Shown here piece after piece: positions 7,319 through 9,738 of a stretch of DNA of 9,738 nt. The DNA lies in contig CAAGLQ010000022.1 in the NCBI GenBank assembly GCA_900770835.1, forward strand, positions 1-9,738. The letters are read 5' to 3'. The position numbers were made by a program, and so were the translations under genes. The first letter of the stretch is position 1. The number at the start of each line of letters is the position of its first letter. Source of the stretch: an uncultured Parabacteroides sp. (GTDB lineage: Bacteria > Bacteroidota > Bacteroidia > Bacteroidales > Tannerellaceae). The notes beneath the pieces were generated by a model, which was not told where the DNA came from, made no database searches, and saw nothing but the letters and a program-made list of their open reading frames with translations.

Positions 7319-8356
7319 TTAGATCAAATACATGCCTGCGGCACGAGCCTCCCGACGCATCTCCTCCGGCCAGATGCTGGATTGGATCTCGCCGATATGC
7401 CCCTTGCGCAAGTAGAACATACAGAGACGGCTTTGTCCGATACCGCCACCGATGCTCTGCGGCAACTCACCATTCAGCAACCGCTGGTGGAAATAGAGTT
7501 GCTTGCGATCCTCCGCCTGGCAAGCGGTCAGCTGACGCAACAACGCCTCCCGATCCACACGGATACCCATCGAAGACAACTCCAACGAGCGGCTCAACAC
7601 CGCATCCCACACCAAGAGGTCGCCATTCAAGCCCACCTGTCCATTCTCAGCCACCGTGGACCAGTCGTCATAGTCTGGCGCACGACCATCATGTTTCTTC
7701 CCATCGCCCAACGGTGCGCCGATACCGATGATAAAGACCGCACCATACTCCTTCGCGATCGCATCTTCACGCTCCTTGGCGGTGAAGGTCGGGTATTTCA
7801 GTCGCAACTCCTCGGAATGAATAAAATGAATCTCCTTCGGCAGCACCGGCTTGATCTGCGGAAACATCTCATAGACCAAGTACTCCGTACGCACCATTGC
7901 CGCATAGATCCGACGAACGATCTCCTTCAAGAAGGCCACATTGCGCTGCTCCTTGCTCATGACCAACTCCCAGTCCCATTGATCGACATACAGCGAGTGA
8001 AGGTTGCCCAACTCCTCATCCGAGCGGATCGCGTTCATATCGGTATAGATGCCGTAGCCCTCCTCAATCTGGTAATCAGCCAACGTCAACCGTTTCCACT
8101 TCGCCAACGAGTGGACAATCTCCGCTTTCGCATCGCCTAAATCCTTGATCGGGAAGGTAACAGCCCGTTCCGTACCATTCAAATCGTCGTTGATACCCAT
8201 TCCCTTGAGCACGAAAAGTGGGGCGGTCACACGTCGCAGCCTCAGCTCTGAAGAGAGATTCTGCTGAAAAAAGTCCTTGATCTTCTTGATACCCATCTCT
8301 GTTTGAGGCAAGTTAAGCAAGGCCTTATATCCCGCAGGTTTAATCAAATAGCTCAT
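7319..8356 (-). CDS. asnA: Aspartate--ammonia ligase (asparagine synthetase A)
   Basis: AsnA makes asparagine from aspartate, ammonia and ATP in the cytoplasm, releasing AMP. The protein has 345 residues, about 15 more than the E. coli enzyme, mostly at the ends. It is related to class II aminoacyl-tRNA synthetases and shows the same core: VHSLAKWKR (81-89), LHSLYVDQWDWE (119-130), the APDYDDWST block, LNGDLLVWD, and the ATP-binding motif 3 IGGGIGQSR (302-310, Arg310). All blocks match AsnA from distant bacteria, so function is nearly certain. This is the ammonia-dependent enzyme, not the glutamine-dependent AsnB. It is the first gene of a two-gene unit with ung and is transcribed away from the ATPase remnant. 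Confidence 0.97.
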   Translation of the reverse strand: MSYLIKPAGYKALLNLPQTEMGIKKIKDFFQQNLSSELRLRRVTAPLFVLKGMGINDDLNGTERAVTFPIKDLGDAKAEIVHSLAKWKRLTLADYQIEEGYGIYTDMNAIRSDEELGNLHSLYVDQWDWELVMSKEQRNVAFLKEIVRRIYAAMVRTEYLVYEMFPQIKPVLPKEIHFIHSEELRLKYPTFTAKEREDAIAKEYGAVFIIGIGAPLGDGKKHDGRAPDYDDWSTVAENGQVGLNGDLLVWDAVLSRSLELSSMGIRVDREALLRQLTACQAEDRKQLYFHQRLLNGELPQSIGGGIGQSRLCMFYLRKGHIGEIQSSIWPEEMRREARAAGMYLI

Positions 8357-8396
8357 ATTCTAATTGCTTTGTGTTTTATTTTTATTCAATTACGGG

Positions 8397-8404
8397 CAAA
8401 GATA
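8397..8404 (-). promoter_or_regulatory. Probable -7 box of asnA-ung
   Basis: The minus strand reads TATCTTTG, a perfect TAnnTTTG, 40 nt before the asnA ATG at 8356. The nearest upstream TTG gives a spacing of only 14 nt, and the next TTTG gives 23, so a canonical -33 is absent. A second TATCTTTG on the same strand (8489-8482) sits inside a palindrome and could be an alternative start. Confidence 0.5.
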
Positions 8405-8472
8405 GTGCAAATTGATTGCAAAATCAGCAAACCGGCTTACATTTTTGCCGGGATATAGCCTATTTGCGCTAT

Positions 8473-8492
8473 TGCTATCTGCAAAGATAGCA
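8473..8492. repeat. 8-bp palindrome with GCAA loop
   Basis: TGCTATCT (8473-8480) and AGATAGCA (8485-8492) are perfect reverse complements around a GCAA loop. As plus-strand RNA the loop would be a GNRA tetraloop. On the minus strand the dyad contains a complete TATCTTTG -7 box. No T-run follows, so a terminator is unlikely; an operator or a structured leader is more plausible. Confidence 0.45.
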
Positions 8493-8519
8493 CAACCTTC
8501 TCGCACCCTCGGAAAATAA

Positions 8520-8553
8520 TTTCGACTGTACTCGAAACTTTTCTCTATCTTTG
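8520..8553 (+). promoter_or_regulatory. Promoter region of the ATPase remnant, with palindrome at the -33 position
   Basis: TATCTTTG at 8546-8553 is a good -7 box ending 29 nt before the ATG at 8583. In place of a clear TTG -33 element stands a perfect dyad, TTTCGA (8520-8525), six bases, TCGAAA (8532-8537). Its position suggests a regulator-dependent or repressed promoter, which is inference. Confidence 0.5.
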
Positions 8554-8571
8554 CCAACAGCAAATTGGCAA
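8551..8571. repeat. 7-bp inverted repeat in the ATPase leader
   Basis: TTGCCAA (8551-8557) and TTGGCAA (8565-8571) are exact reverse complements with a 7-nt spacer. The left arm overlaps the end of the -7 box and the right arm ends 11 nt before the ATG at 8583, so it could act as an operator or as a hairpin near the ribosome-binding region. Confidence 0.4.
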
Positions 8572-8582
8572 TCAGACAGTAT

Positions 8583-9292
8583 ATGAATAACAGAATCAAT
8601 CCACTTCGTCCCTATAATTTGTGGAATGGGAATCGGATCAACTGTGGATACGTGCGCCCATTGTATACCGACAGAATCATTCGTTATCTCGGTAATCGGT
8701 TCGTCTGCTGGAAGATCTATTTGTTTATGTAACCAACAATGCTGCCAACCTATTATCCGTTTCTAATATCGCCAATTACATCAAGAGCAAGGGGCGCAAG
8801 AGCAGCTATGACACCGTATCGGCCTACATAGGGTACATTGAATCCACCTTCTTGATTCATCGAGCGCTGAGATACAACATCAAAGGAAAAGAAACATTAG
8901 CGGGAGTATGCAAGTTCTACGCCAATGATTTGGCCTTCAAGAATTTCCTGTTTGCCGGAATGGGATATGGCATTGGCTATCAAGTAGAGAATCTGGTCTA
9001 TTTGGAGTTACTCCGTCAGGGATTTGATGTCTATGTCGGCACGATCAAGGAAAAGGAGGTTGATTTCGTAGCCATCAAAAATGATCGACGCATCTACCTC
9101 CAAGCAACCTATGTCTTGGCAGATGAGGCGACCATCCTACGAGAGTATGCTCCACTTAAACTGATTGACGATAATTACGAGAAATACATCGTCTCGTTGG
9201 ACGATTTGCCTTTAGCCTCCCAAGATGGCATCAGGCATATTCAAGCCTGGCAGCTATCAACGGTCTTAAAAGGCGATCAAATACAAAAATAA
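8583..9292 (+). pseudogene. AAA+ ATPase with DUF4143 domain, ATPase core deleted and frame broken
   Basis: Two pieces of one gene lie in different frames. The first (ATG 8583, stop TAA 8730-8732, 49 codons) reads MNNRINPLRPYNLWNGNR and continues to RYLGNRFV, which resembles the N-terminus preceding the P-loop in this ATPase family. The second is open from 8696 to 9292 in another frame; from about 8705 it reads LLEDLFVYVTNNAANLLSVS, then the helix-turn-helix-like YIKSKGRKSSYDTVSAYI and the DUF4143 region with EVDFVAIKNDRRIYLQATY, reminiscent of a degenerate PD-(D/E)XK fold. No Walker A or Walker B is present: the AAA_14 core expected between the pieces, roughly 190 residues by family length, is missing. 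A single deletion not divisible by three, with its junction near 8700-8711, explains both the loss and the frameshift. A shorter product from an internal start such as TTG 8852 is possible but would lack ATPase activity. The promoter is still recognisable, suggesting recent decay. Confidence 0.85.
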
Positions 9293-9304
9293 ACCACCGA
9301 GGGG

Positions 9305-9335
9305 TTGCGAAACTAACAGATTATGCTTACTTTTG
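9305..9335 (+). promoter_or_regulatory. Promoter of tRNA-Arg
   Basis: TTG at 9305-9307 and TACTTTTG at 9328-9335 are separated by 20 nt, a good Bacteroidetes promoter. The mature tRNA begins at 9346, so the precursor leader would be only a few bases. Confidence 0.75.
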
Positions 9336-9345
9336 CCCCGCATTT

Positions 9346-9419
9346 GGCCTGGTAGCTTAGTTGAATAGAGCGTCAGATTCCGGTTCTGAAGGTCGTGGGT
9401 TTGAGTCCCACCCGGGTCA
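9346..9419 (+). tRNA. tRNA-Arg (anticodon CCG, reads CGG)
   Basis: The 74-nt sequence folds as a full cloverleaf. Acceptor stem GGCCTGG (9346-9352) pairs with CCGGGTC (9412-9418) using two G-U pairs. The D stem is GCTT/GAGC, the anticodon stem TCAGA/TCTGA with loop TTCCGGT and anticodon CCG at 9380-9382, and the T stem GTGGG/CCCAC. The variable loop is AGGTC, and G15-C48 (Levitt pair) is kept. The discriminator is A9419; the 3' CCA is not encoded, since CAT follows. Unusually, the T loop is TTTGAGT (U56 rather than C56) and the D loop has G18-A19 rather than G18-G19, so the elbow pair would be A19-U56. The gene has its own promoter and terminator. Confidence 0.95.
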
Positions 9420-9430
9420 CATAAAGCGTA

Positions 9431-9468
9431 AAAGGTTTGAGCTATCGCTCAAACCTTTCTTTTTCTTT
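9431..9468 (+). terminator. Strong intrinsic terminator after tRNA-Arg, shared with the fbp end
   Basis: A perfect 12-bp stem (9431-9442 with 9447-9458) with a TATC loop is followed by CTTTTTCTTT, 11 nt after the tRNA discriminator base. On the other strand the same hairpin covers the fbp stop codon and last codons; the run after it there is short (TTT then TACGC), so leftward termination should be weaker. Confidence 0.9.
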
Positions 9469-9738
9469 AATCAATCCATTGCGGTAGGCATAGAGCAGCT
9501 TCTCCAAGTCTTTGATCTGGCTCTTCAGCTCCGCACCCTTATCGGTATCTTTCACCATCTGGCGATGTGAGCTTAGCTCCACCACGATCATCGTGGATTT
9601 GATGTCCAACCCCTCCTCGATCGCCTTTGCTCGCGACTCGAAAGGCTCATGTTGCACCAACTGGAAACCGCGCGAATGATACACCAAGGTATAGCCGGCG
9701 ATGCCCGTCTTTGAATGGTAGGGACGAGAGAAACCGCC
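9442..9738 (-). CDS. fbp: Fructose-1,6-bisphosphatase class III (C-terminal part, 5' end outside window)
   Basis: The last 98 residues are visible; the gene runs off the right edge. The enzyme hydrolyses fructose 1,6-bisphosphate to fructose 6-phosphate in gluconeogenesis. Recognition rests on the conserved C-terminal run: GGFSRPYHSKTGIAGYTL, LVQHEPF, KAIEEGLDIKST, VKDTDKG and a last helix DLEKLLYAYRNGLIKEK. Class III enzymes (the Firmicutes/Bacteroidetes type) are about 650 residues long and unrelated to E. coli Fbp. Catalytic residues would lie outside the window. The final residues ERFER go slightly beyond the usual GLIKEK ending and are encoded by one arm of the hairpin that terminates the neighbouring tRNA transcript; the stop TAG is at 9444-9442. 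It converges on the tRNA gene. Confidence 0.93.
   Translation of the reverse strand, partial: GGFSRPYHSKTGIAGYTLVYHSRGFQLVQHEPFESRAKAIEEGLDIKSTMIVVELSSHRQMVKDTDKGAELKSQIKDLEKLLYAYRNGLIKEKERFER

Noticed and set aside
6950..8140. A 396-codon open frame on the plus strand opposite ung and asnA
   Set aside because: It crosses two well-supported minus-strand genes and their spacer, and its translation is rich in His, Leu, Gln and Arg, as expected for the complement of coding DNA. No domain is recognisable.
8432..8451. CCGGC-N10-GCCGG inverted repeat considered as a terminator
   Set aside because: The stem is only 5 bp with a 10-nt loop and no clean T-run, and no gene ends nearby on either strand.
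8852..9292. Calling the C-terminal half of the ATPase remnant an independent gene
   Set aside because: It begins at TTG in the middle of conserved family sequence that continues upstream to about 8705, so it is better read as part of a broken gene.

Overview
The window looks like a chromosomal segment of a Bacteroidales bacterium, most likely of the Tannerellaceae (Parabacteroides/Tannerella side). Four things point there: promoters of the Bacteroidetes type (TTG about 19 nt before TAnnTTTG) in front of several genes; a class III fructose-1,6-bisphosphatase; the psd-pssA-DUF4834 cluster; and a large secreted protein at the left edge resembling the DUF6383-type surface proteins of that family. 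Assignment below phylum level is inference.

Layout. Positions 1-1096 (minus) hold the N-terminal 365 residues of an exported protein that runs off the left edge. A divergent intergenic region (1097-1368) carries its promoter and a -7 box for the genes on the right. On the plus strand come a bacterial SUI1/YciH-like translation factor (1369-1713), a 1077-residue AddA/RecB-like helicase-nuclease (1726-4959), and a tightly packed phospholipid cluster: phosphatidylserine decarboxylase (5026-5685), phosphatidylserine synthase (5682-6383, overlapping by 4 nt) and a small DUF4834 membrane protein (6386-6637). This cluster meets, with no spacer, a minus-strand pair: uracil-DNA glycosylase (6638-7300), cotranscribed behind asparagine synthetase A (7319-8356). 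A second divergent region (8357-8582) is rich in palindromes. Then comes a broken AAA+/DUF4143 ATPase gene (8583-9292) that has lost its ATPase core, a tRNA-Arg(CCG) with its own promoter and a strong terminator, and the 3' end of fbp on the minus strand.

How the genes work together. PssA makes phosphatidylserine and Psd decarboxylates it to phosphatidylethanolamine, so the cluster covers the last two steps of PE synthesis. AddA and Ung are both DNA-repair enzymes but sit in separate transcription units. The rest is housekeeping (AsnA, Fbp, tRNA). I see no mobile element, CRISPR array or defence island. The noteworthy items are small in scale: the core-deleted ATPase, a tRNA terminator that doubles as the end of the fbp coding sequence, an apparent A19-U56 swap in the tRNA elbow, and operator-like dyads in both divergent regions.
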